Positions 1 to 8,518 of a stretch of 64,000 bases of DNA are shown here, piece after piece. Source of the DNA: Paraburkholderia acidipaludis NBRC 101816 (GTDB taxonomy: Bacteria; Pseudomonadota; Gammaproteobacteria; Burkholderiales; Burkholderiaceae). Position 1 is the stretch's first letter, and each line of letters starts with the position of its first letter. The stretch lies in contig NZ_BAXZ01000001.1 of the NCBI RefSeq assembly GCF_000684975.1, forward strand, positions 1 to 64,000. Reading direction: 5' to 3'. The notes beneath the pieces were generated by a model that ran no database searches, was not told the origin of the DNA, and saw nothing but the letters and a program-made list of their open reading frames with translations. A program made the translations under genes and the position numbers.

Positions 1-6
1 CTCGGT

Positions 7-1266
7 TCACTTCCCGGCCAATGCCGCCAACGGCACCGCCTCGGCCATCGCCGCGTAGCCCGTGTCGCTCGGATGGATGTGGTCGCCGCTGTCGTATTCG
101 CGGCGCAGTCGCACCGGATCGGCCGGATCGCGCAGCGCGGCATCGAAATCCGCGACATCGTCGAACGCGTGACTGGTCCGAATCCATTGATTCACCGACT
201 CGCGGATCGCCTCGCGCTCCGGCGGCAACGAAGCCGGCGTCAGCGTCGCGCCGACAATGCGCACACCGTGCGCGTGCGCCTGTGCAATCACCCGCTTGTA
301 CCCCGCGATGAGGTCGTCAGCGTTCACATGCGTATGCGGCGCGTCGCAGTCGAGACCGCCGCGCGGCGGCATCGCCTGAAAGTTGATGTCGTTGATGCCG
401 ATGAGCAGCACGGCCGTCTTCACCCCGGGATGATCGAGTGCATCGCGTTCGAAGCGGCGCTCCAGCGCGTCGCCATAACAGGGCGAGTCGCTCAATAACC
501 GGTTGCCGCTAATCCCGAGGTCGATCACGGCCAAACCCGGCTTCTGCTCGCGCGCGAGCCGTCTGACCAGCGCATCCGGCCAGCGGCGGTTCTGGTTCAG
601 CGAGGAACGCATGCCGTCCGTGATCGAATCGCCGATCGCCGCGACGGTCGTGGCACCGTGCGCCTCGACGGCGAGCCCCGTCACCCACGCATACTGCGTG
701 AAACGCTGCGAGAAGGCCGCACCCGATGCGTCGGCTACGTGATCGCCCGGCCGCGAGACGTAATTCACCTGGCTCGCCACCCTATGCCATGCGACCATCG
801 TCTGCTCGGGTCCCATATAAGCGCTGATCGCGTACGCTGCGCCCGGGCGCAGTTCGACGCGCACCGGATCGCTGTCCACGGCTTCGCCGGGCGGCACCGT
901 CACGCCTGGCCGTCCGCCGAACATCACCCGCACCGCGCCCGCTTCGCTCGCGGCCGTCCCGCCCGACGACGGCGCGATTCCCATCGCCTCGATAACGAGC
1001 GGTGTGCGCCCGTACTCATTGCTGACATGCACGCGCGCGGCCTGGCCACCCAAGGTCGGATAGACGATCTGCCGAACCGTGCGCCCCGCGACGGCCGGCG
1101 CCCGGTAGAGAGGCGGCGGCGCCTTGAGCGGGGGAATCGACTGCAACGCCGTCGCCCAGCTCGTCACCCAGGAGCCCGAAGGTTGGTCGGCAAACGAAGG
1201 CCCGATAACGGCCAGCGAAGCAAGAAGGGCGGCGCCGGCCGCAACGCGCGAGAGAGCAATCTTCAT
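7..1266 (-). CDS. Secreted SGNH/GDSL-family hydrolase
   Basis: Predicted exported lipase/esterase-type hydrolase of 419 residues. The start is placed at the ATG at 1266 because it begins a clear signal peptide (MKIALSRVAAGAALLASLAV, cleavage near SFA-DQ); an open frame extends 25 codons further upstream but would bury it. The SGNH blocks are visible: block I AAIGDSITDG, with nucleophile Ser about residue 214, block III GINDIN, and the C-terminal block V DHIHPSD carrying the Asp/His pair. A jelly-roll-like N-terminal half of about 190 residues precedes the catalytic domain, as in rhamnogalacturonan-esterase-like members. Substrate unknown. It stands alone, divergent from paaA. Confidence 0.85.
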   Translation of the reverse strand: MKIALSRVAAGAALLASLAVIGPSFADQPSGSWVTSWATALQSIPPLKAPPPLYRAPAVAGRTVRQIVYPTLGGQAARVHVSNEYGRTPLVIEAMGIAPSSGGTAASEAGAVRVMFGGRPGVTVPPGEAVDSDPVRVELRPGAAYAISAYMGPEQTMVAWHRVASQVNYVSRPGDHVADASGAAFSQRFTQYAWVTGLAVEAHGATTVAAIGDSITDGMRSSLNQNRRWPDALVRRLAREQKPGLAVIDLGISGNRLLSDSPCYGDALERRFERDALDHPGVKTAVLLIGINDINFQAMPPRGGLDCDAPHTHVNADDLIAGYKRVIAQAHAHGVRIVGATLTPASLPPEREAIRESVNQWIRTSHAFDDVADFDAALRDPADPVRLRREYDSGDHIHPSDTGYAAMAEAVPLAALAGK

Positions 1267-1455
1267 CCGGAAGAGCAGGGAAGAACAAAACGCCCATTGT
1301 GCCCGATGCCTCGCAACATCGACCTTCCAGTCCGCCGACAAGACGAAGATCTACCTTCGCCCCGTGATCGGGACACGCCGCGAGCGATTCGCGCCCGATC
1401 CGCTACAACTCAATAAGCCGGTTCGGTCACTCTTTTGCCCCAGCGCAAAAATTTA

Positions 1456-1483
1456 TTTACCGACCGGTCGGTTGATTTATACT
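1456..1483 (+). promoter_or_regulatory. paa operon promoter with palindromic TetR-type (PaaR) operator
   Basis: A perfect 14-bp palindrome, ACCGACCGGTCGGT, occupies 1459-1472. It sits between a -35-like TTTACC (1456-1461) and a -10-like TATACT (1478-1483), spacer 16 bp, about 36 bp before the paaA ATG. TetR repressors bind such palindromes, and a TetR gene lies at the end of this cluster (6280-6882), so repression of paaABCDE by that protein is the natural inference. Confidence 0.75.
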
Positions 1484-1518
1484 GCGCACCATACCCAACC
1501 TCGAAGAGAGCGTTCGCC

Positions 1519-2517
1519 ATGTACACGCAATCCCTGGACATCCCCGGCAACGTCGCTCCGCTCGATGCGGACGCCGCCTCGCCGGAGCAGACCCGCTTCG
1601 ATGCCGTGATGGCCGCCGACGGCAAGATCGAGCCGCAGGACTGGATGCCCGAAGCCTACCGCAAGACGCTCGTGCGCCAGATTTCGCAGCACGCGCATTC
1701 GGAAGTGGTGGGCATGCTGCCGGAAGGCAACTGGATTTCGCGCGCGCCGAGCCTCAAGCGCAAGGCGATCCTGCTCGCCAAGGTGCAGGACGAAGCGGGC
1801 CACGGCCTTTACCTCTATAGCGCGGCGGAAACGCTCGGCGTCTCGCGCGACCAGCTGGTCGACGCCCTGCACGCCGGCAAAGCCAAATACTCCAGCATTT
1901 TCAACTACCCGACGCCCACCTGGGCGGACGTCGGCGTGATCGGCTGGCTTGTGGACGGCGCCGCGATCATGAACCAGATCCCGCTGTGCCGCTGCACCTA
2001 TGGCCCTTACGCGCGCGCCATGATCCGCATCTGCAAGGAAGAGTCGTTCCATCAGCGCCAGGGCTTCGACGCCCTGCTCGCGATGATGCAAGGCACCGAC
2101 GCCCAGCGCGAGCTCGTCCAGCAGGCCGTGAACCGCTGGTGGTGGCCGGTGCTGATGATGTTCGGCCCGAGCGATGCCGATTCGGTCCACAGCAACCAGT
2201 CGGCCAGATGGGGGATCAAGCGCATCTCGAACGACGACCTGCGCCAGAAGTTCGTCGATGCGACCGTCGAACAGGCCAAGGTGCTGGGCGTGACGCTGCC
2301 CGACCCGGACCTCAAATGGAACGCGGCGCGCGGCCACTACGACTACGGCACGATCGACTGGGAAGAATTCTGGCGCGTCGTGAACGGCGACGGCCCCTGC
2401 AATCGCGAACGTCTCGGCACGCGCGTAAAGGCTCACAACGAGGGCGCCTGGGTGCGTGAAGCCGCCCTCGCCCATGCCGAAAAGCAGCGTCAGCGCGCGG
2501 AAAAGCACGCCGCGTAA
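1519..2517 (+). CDS. paaA: 1,2-phenylacetyl-CoA epoxidase subunit PaaA
   Basis: Catalytic di-iron oxygenase subunit (332 residues) of the ring-1,2-phenylacetyl-CoA epoxidase, which commits aromatic carbon to the aerobic CoA-ester pathway. The start at 1519 follows a purine-rich GAAGAGAG; an in-frame start at 1435 lies upstream of the promoter and is not used. Carboxylate/histidine iron ligands appear as DEAGH (E92, H95) and EESFH (E175, H178). First gene of paaABCDE; 30 bp separate it from paaB, whose ribosome site GGAAGGAG lies in the gap. Length and sequence fit the family closely. Confidence 0.97.
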   Translation: MYTQSLDIPGNVAPLDADAASPEQTRFDAVMAADGKIEPQDWMPEAYRKTLVRQISQHAHSEVVGMLPEGNWISRAPSLKRKAILLAKVQDEAGHGLYLYSAAETLGVSRDQLVDALHAGKAKYSSIFNYPTPTWADVGVIGWLVDGAAIMNQIPLCRCTYGPYARAMIRICKEESFHQRQGFDALLAMMQGTDAQRELVQQAVNRWWWPVLMMFGPSDADSVHSNQSARWGIKRISNDDLRQKFVDATVEQAKVLGVTLPDPDLKWNAARGHYDYGTIDWEEFWRVVNGDGPCNRERLGTRVKAHNEGAWVREAALAHAEKQRQRAEKHAA

Positions 2518-2547
2518 CTTACACAGGAACAAGGAAGGAGATCACAG

Positions 2548-2832
2548 ATGAACAAGGAATGGCCGATCTGGGAAGTGTTCGTGCGCAGCAAGCAGGGTCT
2601 CGACCACAAGCATTGCGGCAGCCTGCACGCCGCCGACGCCTCGATGGCGCTGCGCATGGCGCGCGACGTCTACACGCGCCGCCAGGAAGGCGTGAGCATC
2701 TGGGTGGTGCCGTCGTCGGCGATCACGGCTTCCGATCCGAACGACAAGGCCGAGCTCTTCGATCCGGCTGGCGACAAGATCTATCGCCACCCGACGTTCT
2801 ATACGCTGCCCGACGAAGTCAACCACATGTAA
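2548..2832 (+). CDS. paaB: 1,2-phenylacetyl-CoA epoxidase subunit PaaB
   Basis: Small structural subunit (94 residues) bridging PaaAC heterodimers in the epoxidase complex. It begins MNKEWPIWEVFVRSKQGLDH and contains the typical H-x-G-S-L-H-A-x-D-A-x-M-A-L-R stretch and VWVVP-like strand of the family. A strong ribosome site (AAGGAAGGAG) precedes the ATG. It is 10 bp upstream of paaC and cotranscribed with it. Confidence 0.97.
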   Translation: MNKEWPIWEVFVRSKQGLDHKHCGSLHAADASMALRMARDVYTRRQEGVSIWVVPSSAITASDPNDKAELFDPAGDKIYRHPTFYTLPDEVNHM

Positions 2833-2842
2833 GAGCGCCAAC

Positions 2843-3649
2843 ATGACGACGCCCACGCAAGAACACCTGGCGTACGTGCTGCGCCTCGCCGATACGGCGC
2901 TGATCCTCGGTCAGCGCAACACGGAATGGTGCGGCCACGGTCCGATCCTCGAAGAAGACATCGCGCTCGCCAACATGAGCCTCGACCTGATCGGCCAGGC
3001 GCGCCTGCTCTACACGCACGCCGCGACGCTCGACAAGGCGCTCAACGGCCGCGAGCGCACCGAGGACGACTACGCCTACTTCCGCGCCGAGCGCGAGTTC
3101 GCCAACTACACGCTCGCCGAGCTGCCGCACTTCGGCCCGCTCGCCGGGACGACGCATTCGGCCAACGACTACGCCGTGACGATCGCGCGCAACTTCCTCT
3201 ACGCCTCGCTGATGGCGCATCTGTGGACCGCGCTGCTGCGCTCCGCCGATCCGCAACTGGCCGCCATCGCCGAGCGTTCGATCAAGGAAACGCGCTACCA
3301 CGTGCACCACGCGCGCGAGTGGCTGATCCGCTTCGGCGACGGCACAGAGGAATCGCACCGCCGCGCCCAGGCTGCGCTCGACTGGCTCATGCCGTACACG
3401 CGCGAATTCTTCAGCACCGACGCGGTGGAAATCGCCGTCGCCGAGGCCGGCATCGCGCCCCTCACGGCGCAGCTCGAAGCCGCGTGGCGCGCCGACGTGG
3501 AAGCCGCGCTCGAAGAAGCCACGCTCACGCTGCCGGAATCGGTCAAGCACGTCACGACCGGCAAGCTGGGCGAGCACTCGGAACATATGGGCTACGTCCT
3601 TGCCGAGATGCAAAGCCTCGCCCGCCAGCATCCGGGCGCGCGCTGGTAA
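2843..3649 (+). CDS. paaC: 1,2-phenylacetyl-CoA epoxidase subunit PaaC
   Basis: Ferritin-fold structural partner of PaaA (268 residues). The family signature is clear: LADTALILGQRNTEWCGHGP near the N terminus, then MSLDLIGQARLLY and ETRYHVHHAREWLIRFGDGT. PaaC keeps the di-iron fold but is the non-catalytic subunit in characterised complexes. Starts 10 bp after paaB; the next gene starts 49 bp after its stop. Confidence 0.97.
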   Translation: MTTPTQEHLAYVLRLADTALILGQRNTEWCGHGPILEEDIALANMSLDLIGQARLLYTHAATLDKALNGRERTEDDYAYFRAEREFANYTLAELPHFGPLAGTTHSANDYAVTIARNFLYASLMAHLWTALLRSADPQLAAIAERSIKETRYHVHHAREWLIRFGDGTEESHRRAQAALDWLMPYTREFFSTDAVEIAVAEAGIAPLTAQLEAAWRADVEAALEEATLTLPESVKHVTTGKLGEHSEHMGYVLAEMQSLARQHPGARW

Positions 3650-3698
3650 GCCGGGCCCGCCCGCGCGACCAATCATGCAGCCAATCAAGGAAGTCACG

Positions 3699-4229
3699 AT
3701 GCAAGCGATGGCAGATCACGCGCTCGAGCGCGCCTGGGAAGTGCTGGAATCGGTGCCCGATCCGGAGATTCCGGTGGTCTCGATCCGCGAGCTCGGCATC
3801 TTGCGCGACGTGCGCCGCGCCGCCGACGGCCAGCTTGAAGTGGTCATCACGCCCACTTACTCGGGCTGCCCGGCGATGTCGCAGATCGCCGAAGACGTCG
3901 CACACGCGCTCGATAGCGCCGAACTTGCGCCGTATCGCATCGCGACAACGCTCACGCCCGCGTGGACTACCGACTGGATCACCGACGAAGCGCGCGAAAA
4001 ACTGCGCGCCTACGGCATCGCGCCGCCCACGGGCAATTGTGGCGGCAGCGCGGGTCATTACGCGGCCGAACAGCCGATTACGTTCATCCCGAAGCTGCCC
4101 GCGCCCGCCTGCCCGCATTGCGGTTCGCAGCACACCGAGCGCCTCGCGCAGTTCGGTTCGACCGCCTGCAAAGCGCTGTACCGCTGCCTCGACTGCCGCG
4201 AACCCTTCGACTACTTCAAACCCTACTGA
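3699..4229 (+). CDS. paaD: PaaD, epoxidase maturation protein
   Basis: SUF-T/MIP18-family protein (176 residues) needed for assembly of the epoxidase Fe centres. The N-terminal DUF59 domain shows ESVPDPEIPVVSIRELGIL and TPTYSGCPAM. The C-terminal part has two CxxC pairs (CPHCGS and CLDC), a likely zinc ribbon. The ATG at 3699 is chosen because AAGGA lies 9 bp upstream; an earlier in-frame ATG at 3675 and a frame reaching back into paaC lack this. Confidence 0.95.
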   Translation: MQAMADHALERAWEVLESVPDPEIPVVSIRELGILRDVRRAADGQLEVVITPTYSGCPAMSQIAEDVAHALDSAELAPYRIATTLTPAWTTDWITDEAREKLRAYGIAPPTGNCGGSAGHYAAEQPITFIPKLPAPACPHCGSQHTERLAQFGSTACKALYRCLDCREPFDYFKPY

Positions 4230-4230
4230 T

Positions 4231-5319
4231 ATGGCCACTCCGCAATTCCATTCGCTGCGCATCCGCGAAGTGCGGCCCGAAACCGCGGACGCGGTCTCCG
4301 TCGCCTTCGAGATCCCGCCCGAGCTTCGCGACGCATATCGCTTCACCCAAGGGCAGTTCGTCACGCTCAAGACCCACATCGACGGCGAGGAAACGCGCCG
4401 CTCGTACTCGATCTGTGTCGGCGTGACCGACTACGACCGCGACGGCGAGCTGCGCATCGGCATCAAGCGCGTGCGTGGCGGGCGCTTCTCGAACTTCGCG
4501 TTCGAGCAGCTCAAGCCGGGCCATGAAATCGACGTGATGACGCCCGACGGCCGCTTCTTCACGCACCTGAACGCGGAACACGGCAAGCACTACGTGGCCT
4601 TCTCCGGCGGCTCGGGCATTACGCCGGTGCTCGCGATCATCAAGACCACGCTCGAAACGGAGCCGCGCAGCGCGTTCACGCTGGTGTACGGCAACCGCAG
4701 CGTGGACCAGATCATGTTCGCCGAGGAGCTGGAGGATCTGAAGAACCGCTTCATGAACCGCTTCATGCTCTACCACGTGCTCTCCGACGACCTGCAGGAC
4801 GTCGAGCTCTTCAACGGCGTGCTCGATCAGGCGAAGTGCGCGTCGTTCCTCGACTCTCTGCTGCCGGCCGCCGAGATCGACGAAGCGTTCATCTGCGGCC
4901 CGGCGCCGATGATGGACGCCGCCGAAGCCGCGCTCGAGGCCGCGGGCGTGCCGTCCGGCAAAGTGCACGTCGAGCGCTTCGGCACGCCGCTGCCGCAAGC
5001 GGGCGTGCCTCCCGTCGAGATCACCGGGAACACCCCGGCCGCCGACCTCGAAATCGTGCTCGACGGCAAGAAGCGCAAGCTGCGCCTGCCCTACGAAGGC
5101 GTGAGCCTGCTCGACGTGGGCCTGCGCGCGGGCCTCGCGCTCCCCTATGCGTGCAAGGGCGGTGTGTGCTGCACCTGCCGCGCGAAGGTGATCGAGGGAG
5201 AAGTGAAGATGGACAAGAACTACACGCTCGAAGAGCAGGAGGTGAAGGACGGCTTCGTGCTGACCTGCCAATGCCATCCGGTGAGCGAGCGCGTGGTGGT
5301 GAGCTTCGACGAACGCTAA
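4231..5319 (+). CDS. paaE: 1,2-phenylacetyl-CoA epoxidase reductase PaaE
   Basis: NAD(P)H-dependent reductase (362 residues) that feeds electrons to PaaAC. N-terminal FAD-binding (RSYSICVG) and NAD-binding (FSGGSGITPVLAII, ICGPAPMMDA) ferredoxin-reductase modules are followed by a C-terminal plant-type [2Fe-2S] domain with CKGGVCCTC at about residue 307 and the fourth Cys in LTCQC. The ATG follows the paaD stop by 1 bp, so translation is probably coupled. Last gene of the oxygenase operon, followed by a strong terminator. Confidence 0.97.
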   Translation: MATPQFHSLRIREVRPETADAVSVAFEIPPELRDAYRFTQGQFVTLKTHIDGEETRRSYSICVGVTDYDRDGELRIGIKRVRGGRFSNFAFEQLKPGHEIDVMTPDGRFFTHLNAEHGKHYVAFSGGSGITPVLAIIKTTLETEPRSAFTLVYGNRSVDQIMFAEELEDLKNRFMNRFMLYHVLSDDLQDVELFNGVLDQAKCASFLDSLLPAAEIDEAFICGPAPMMDAAEAALEAAGVPSGKVHVERFGTPLPQAGVPPVEITGNTPAADLEIVLDGKKRKLRLPYEGVSLLDVGLRAGLALPYACKGGVCCTCRAKVIEGEVKMDKNYTLEEQEVKDGFVLTCQCHPVSERVVVSFDER

Positions 5320-5402
5320 CGCTAGAGGCCGCTCCCGCCACTCTTGCGGGGCGCTCGCGCAACAGAACGCTTTCGGCGCTCAGGCGATCCGCTTACACTA
5401 GG

Positions 5403-5449
5403 GGCCGCCCGCAACCGGCATGGTGCCGGAACGCGGGCGGTCCTTTTTG
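5403..5449 (+). terminator. Rho-independent terminator after paaE
   Basis: A 10-bp stem (5403-5412 with 5433-5442, one G-T wobble) encloses a second small hairpin (CCGGCA at 5415-5420 with TGCCGG at 5424-5429) and is followed by CTTTTTGTT. It lies between paaE and the DUF1835 gene, so the latter probably has its own promoter or depends on read-through. Confidence 0.8.
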
Positions 5450-5466
5450 TTCTGGCATTCCTCCTG

Positions 5467-6267
5467 ATGACCACGATCCACCTCACTCACAGCGAGCCGG
5501 CAGCGGCCGCGCTGCGCCAGGCCCTCAAAGCGGATGGCCGGACCGAACGCGTGATCGCGCTGTCCGACGACCTGACGGTCGGCCCGCTGCGCGACATCGA
5601 CGAGCCCGCCGACCCGGCCGCGGCCCAGCGCGCCGCGTTCTGGCAGCGCTTGGGCGGCGTGCCCGAGACGCTGACGGCCCACGACTGCGCGGCGCTCGAC
5701 GCGCTCGAAGCCGACGATGCGAACGTGGTGATCTGGCACACCAACGACGCCGCCAATCAGCTGACGCTGCGCCGCATCTGCTACCGGCTGCGCAACGTGC
5801 CGCAGCGCCTGAACGAAGTGCGTCTCGCACCCGACGAGGTCATGGGCGAAACGGCGGCGGCGCGCCTTGCGGCCCGCCTGCCGGACGCCGCGCCGATTTC
5901 GGTGCTGCGCATCACGCGGCTCGCGCTGGAATGGCAGGAAGCGAAGTTCGCGAACGGCGAGACGCGCCGCTGGCGCGACAATACATTTACGAGCGGCACC
6001 TGGGCGGATCTGGATCAGTTGATCCTCGACGCCGTGAGCGCAGCTCACACGCCGTGGCTCGCGCCGGACGCGATCGCGACGGCCCTGCCGCGCGCCGGAG
6101 CGGGCGCGCCGGTGGCCGAGCCCGTCGTGCTGTGGCGCCTGCGCGAACTGGCCGCAGCCGACGAACTGCGCCTGCGCGACGACATGCACGCGGCGCCGGC
6201 GAACGCCGAGCCGCAACCCCGCATGGCCACGCTTCGCGCGGCAACGCAGCTTCCCCTTCCCCGCTGA
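5467..6267 (+). CDS. DUF1835 domain-containing protein
   Basis: A 266-residue protein of unknown function. The N terminus (MTTIHLTHSEPAAAALRQAL...ALSDDLTVGPLRDID) matches the DUF1835 pattern, and the second half resembles the DUF3658 partner domain. The ATG at 5467 fits this family start, but no convincing ribosome site precedes it, and it lies just after the paaE terminator. It sits between paaE and the TetR regulator. A role in phenylacetate metabolism is not shown by the sequence. Confidence 0.8.
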   Translation: MTTIHLTHSEPAAAALRQALKADGRTERVIALSDDLTVGPLRDIDEPADPAAAQRAAFWQRLGGVPETLTAHDCAALDALEADDANVVIWHTNDAANQLTLRRICYRLRNVPQRLNEVRLAPDEVMGETAAARLAARLPDAAPISVLRITRLALEWQEAKFANGETRRWRDNTFTSGTWADLDQLILDAVSAAHTPWLAPDAIATALPRAGAGAPVAEPVVLWRLRELAAADELRLRDDMHAAPANAEPQPRMATLRAATQLPLPR

Positions 6268-6279
6268 CAAAAGTCCAAC

Positions 6280-6882
6280 ATGGCCCGTACCCGAGCGCCC
6301 GACCACGAGACCCAACGCGACCAGATTCTCGAACTCGCCGCCGCAAAATTCGCGCAGACGAGCTATCCGAGCACGTCGATGTCCGATCTCGCCGCGGCGA
6401 GCGGCACCTCGAAGGCGCGCCTCTACCACTATTACGAGAGCAAGGAAGCGATTCTCTTCGACCTGCTCGACCGGTACACGAAGCGGCTGATGCTGATCAT
6501 CGCCGAGGTGGAAGGGGCAAGCCAAAGACGCCGCCTGGACGAACGGGAGACGTTTGCCGAGCTGGTACGCGCGTTCCTCGCCGAATATGAGACGTCGCAC
6601 AGCCGCCATGTCGCGCTGCTCAACGACGTCAAATACCTCGTCGACGCACAGCGCGAGATCATCCTGAACCGCCAGCGCGACGTCGTGGCGGCGTTCACGC
6701 GCCAGCTCGCGCGCGCCTACCCCGGGCGCGTCACCCCGGAGAACCAGACGGCGCTGACGATGATGGTGTTCGGCATGATCAACTGGACCTTCACGTGGCT
6801 CAAGCCGGGCGGCCGGATGGCCTACCGGGACTTCGCCGAACAGGCGATCGCGGTGATCGACCACGGCTTGCAAGGGGCTTGA
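6280..6882 (+). CDS. paaR: TetR/AcrR-family regulator, probable PaaR
   Basis: A 200-residue TetR repressor. The N-terminal helix-turn-helix is clear (FAQTSYPSTSMSDLAAASGT, then SKARLYHYYESKEAIL), followed by a helical ligand-binding domain. Twelve bp downstream of the DUF1835 gene and at the end of the paa cluster. TetR regulators in this position in related bacteria repress paa genes and respond to phenylacetyl-CoA, and the TetR-type palindrome in the paaA promoter fits that. The identity is inferred from position; no operator is obvious upstream of this gene itself. Confidence 0.85.
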   Translation: MARTRAPDHETQRDQILELAAAKFAQTSYPSTSMSDLAAASGTSKARLYHYYESKEAILFDLLDRYTKRLMLIIAEVEGASQRRRLDERETFAELVRAFLAEYETSHSRHVALLNDVKYLVDAQREIILNRQRDVVAAFTRQLARAYPGRVTPENQTALTMMVFGMINWTFTWLKPGGRMAYRDFAEQAIAVIDHGLQGA

Positions 6883-7127
6883 GCGCGGCGTGCGGGCCGG
6901 ACTGCTGCGCTGCACCGCAGCATGATGTTCTTCCGCAACACTCCGGGTCCTTATGCGCCCCCCCAAAATTAATCTCATAAAAATCAATCCGTTGCGCCAA
7001 TCAGACTCTTAATTAGGCGCAACACTCAAATCGGAAATACGGGTTTTCCCTAGCTCCACCCCAGGGTTTTCGCTAGAATTCGTTTTGCGGCGCATCATGC
7101 CGCATGAATTTTAAGGAGAACCGACCC

Positions 7128-7793
7128 ATGAACAAGCTTTCGACCCAAGCCTTAGCGCCGACGCTTTCGTCCGGCCGCACGCTGACGTCCGGTCGTTCGC
7201 CCGCCATGGTGCGCGTCCTCACGTCGGCCGACCGCGAGCGCCTGCTCAAGCACTTCCTCGCGCTCGACCAGGACGATCGCCTGCTGCGCTTCGGCCAGGC
7301 TGCGCCCGACCATGTGATCGAGAACTACGTCCGCTCGATGGACTTCACGCGCGACACGGTGTTCGGCGTGTTCGACCATCAGCTGCAACTGGTCGGCGTA
7401 GGCCATCTCGCCTACCTCCCCGCGGACGGCAACGGCCGCACGGCCGAATTCGGCGTTTCGGTGCTGGAAAGCGCGCGTGGACAAGGCATCGGCTCGAAGC
7501 TGTTCGAGCGCGCCGCCATCCGCAGCCGCAACACGCATGTCACGACGCTCTACATGCACTGCCTGTCGCGCAACGCCACGATGATGCACATCGCGAAGAA
7601 GTCGGGCATGAAGATCGAATACGCCTACGGCGAAGCCGACGCTTACCTCTCGCTCGAGCCGGCCGACCAGAGCAGCATCATCGCGGAAATGCTGCAGGAG
7701 CAGGCCGCCGTGTTCGATTACGCGCTCAAGCGCCAGGCACGCCAGGCGTCCAGGCTGATCGAGTCGATCCTGCCGCAGGCTATCGCGGCCTGA
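7128..7793 (+). CDS. GNAT-family N-acetyltransferase
   Basis: A 221-residue acetyltransferase. The acetyl-CoA binding motif A is visible as GVSVLESARGQGIGSKLFERAA, with the Q/R-x-x-G-x-G/A loop as RGQGIG. The start at 7128 follows AAGGAG at 7113-7118; an upstream in-frame ATG at 7104 lies before that site and is less likely. Substrate unknown. The last 50 residues form a helical extension. It has its own upstream region of about 240 bp and a terminator behind it. Confidence 0.88.
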   Translation: MNKLSTQALAPTLSSGRTLTSGRSPAMVRVLTSADRERLLKHFLALDQDDRLLRFGQAAPDHVIENYVRSMDFTRDTVFGVFDHQLQLVGVGHLAYLPADGNGRTAEFGVSVLESARGQGIGSKLFERAAIRSRNTHVTTLYMHCLSRNATMMHIAKKSGMKIEYAYGEADAYLSLEPADQSSIIAEMLQEQAAVFDYALKRQARQASRLIESILPQAIAA

Positions 7794-7817
7794 ATCCTGC
7801 CCCCGTCGGGGTGAACG

Positions 7818-7843
7818 AAAAAAGCGGCTTCGGCCGCTTTTTT
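7818..7843. terminator. Bidirectional terminator between GNAT and Lrp genes
   Basis: Stem AAAAAAGCGGC / GCCGCTTTTTT closed by a TTCG tetraloop. The A-tract and T-tract let it serve both the plus-strand GNAT gene and the minus-strand Lrp gene that converge here. Confidence 0.88.
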
Positions 7844-7886
7844 CATTCCTGCTTCATTCCTGCGCCGCCGCCGGCATTTCAACGGA

Positions 7887-8381
7887 TCAACGGATCGGCA
7901 GCGCCGTCGTCTCCTTGTACGTCTGGAGCGAAAAGCTCGACCGCACGTCGATCACCGAAGGATGGTGCAGCAACTGGTCCTGCACGAAGCGCGAGAAGTG
8001 CGCCATGTCCTCCACCTGCACGCGCAGCAGGAAATCCATGTCGCCGGTCATGGCGTGGCAGGCCACGACTTCCGGCCAGGTCTGCACCGCCGCGCGAAAC
8101 AGCTCCGCGTGCGTGACGCCTTCCCGTCCCGCCGCTGTTGGGCCGCGCTTCTCCAGCCGCACGCTCACGTAGGCCAGCAGGTCCAGCCCCAGCTTCTGCG
8201 CATCGAGCAGCGCCACGTAACCGCGGATCACGCCGATTTCCTCCAGCCGGCGGATACGCCGCAAACACGGACTCGGCGAGAGATTCACGCGCTCCGCGAT
8301 CTCCTGATTCGAAAGCCGACCATTCTCCTGAAGAATCGCCAGAATCCGCCGGTCGATCGCGTCCAATTCCAGATCAGCCAT
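7887..8381 (-). CDS. Lrp/AsnC-family transcriptional regulator
   Basis: A 164-residue feast/famine regulator. The winged-helix N terminus reads LDAIDRRILAILQENGRLSN and EIAERVNLSPSPCLRRIRRL; the C-terminal RAM/AsnC domain contains CHAMTGDMDFLLRV. It is divergent from hppD with a 137-bp shared upstream region, so direct control of hppD by this protein, perhaps responding to an aromatic amino acid, is likely but inferred only from position. Confidence 0.92.
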   Translation of the reverse strand: MADLELDAIDRRILAILQENGRLSNQEIAERVNLSPSPCLRRIRRLEEIGVIRGYVALLDAQKLGLDLLAYVSVRLEKRGPTAAGREGVTHAELFRAAVQTWPEVVACHAMTGDMDFLLRVQVEDMAHFSRFVQDQLLHHPSVIDVRSSFSLQTYKETTALPIR

Positions 8382-8518
8382 TTTCTGCCATCTAATGATT
8401 TCTTGATGGCATTTTATAGCTCAACTTGGAGATCTAAAGCTCAATATCGCAAGCTTCCTCCCGAATTGAACGACTACACTGCCTGCACGAAATTCGTGAT
8501 TTGGGTTAGGAGACAACC

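Noticed and set aside
2926..4230. Upstream extension of the paaE frame through paaC and paaD
   Set aside because: It is an accidental open frame; PaaE begins at 4231 directly after the paaD stop and has the normal family length from there.
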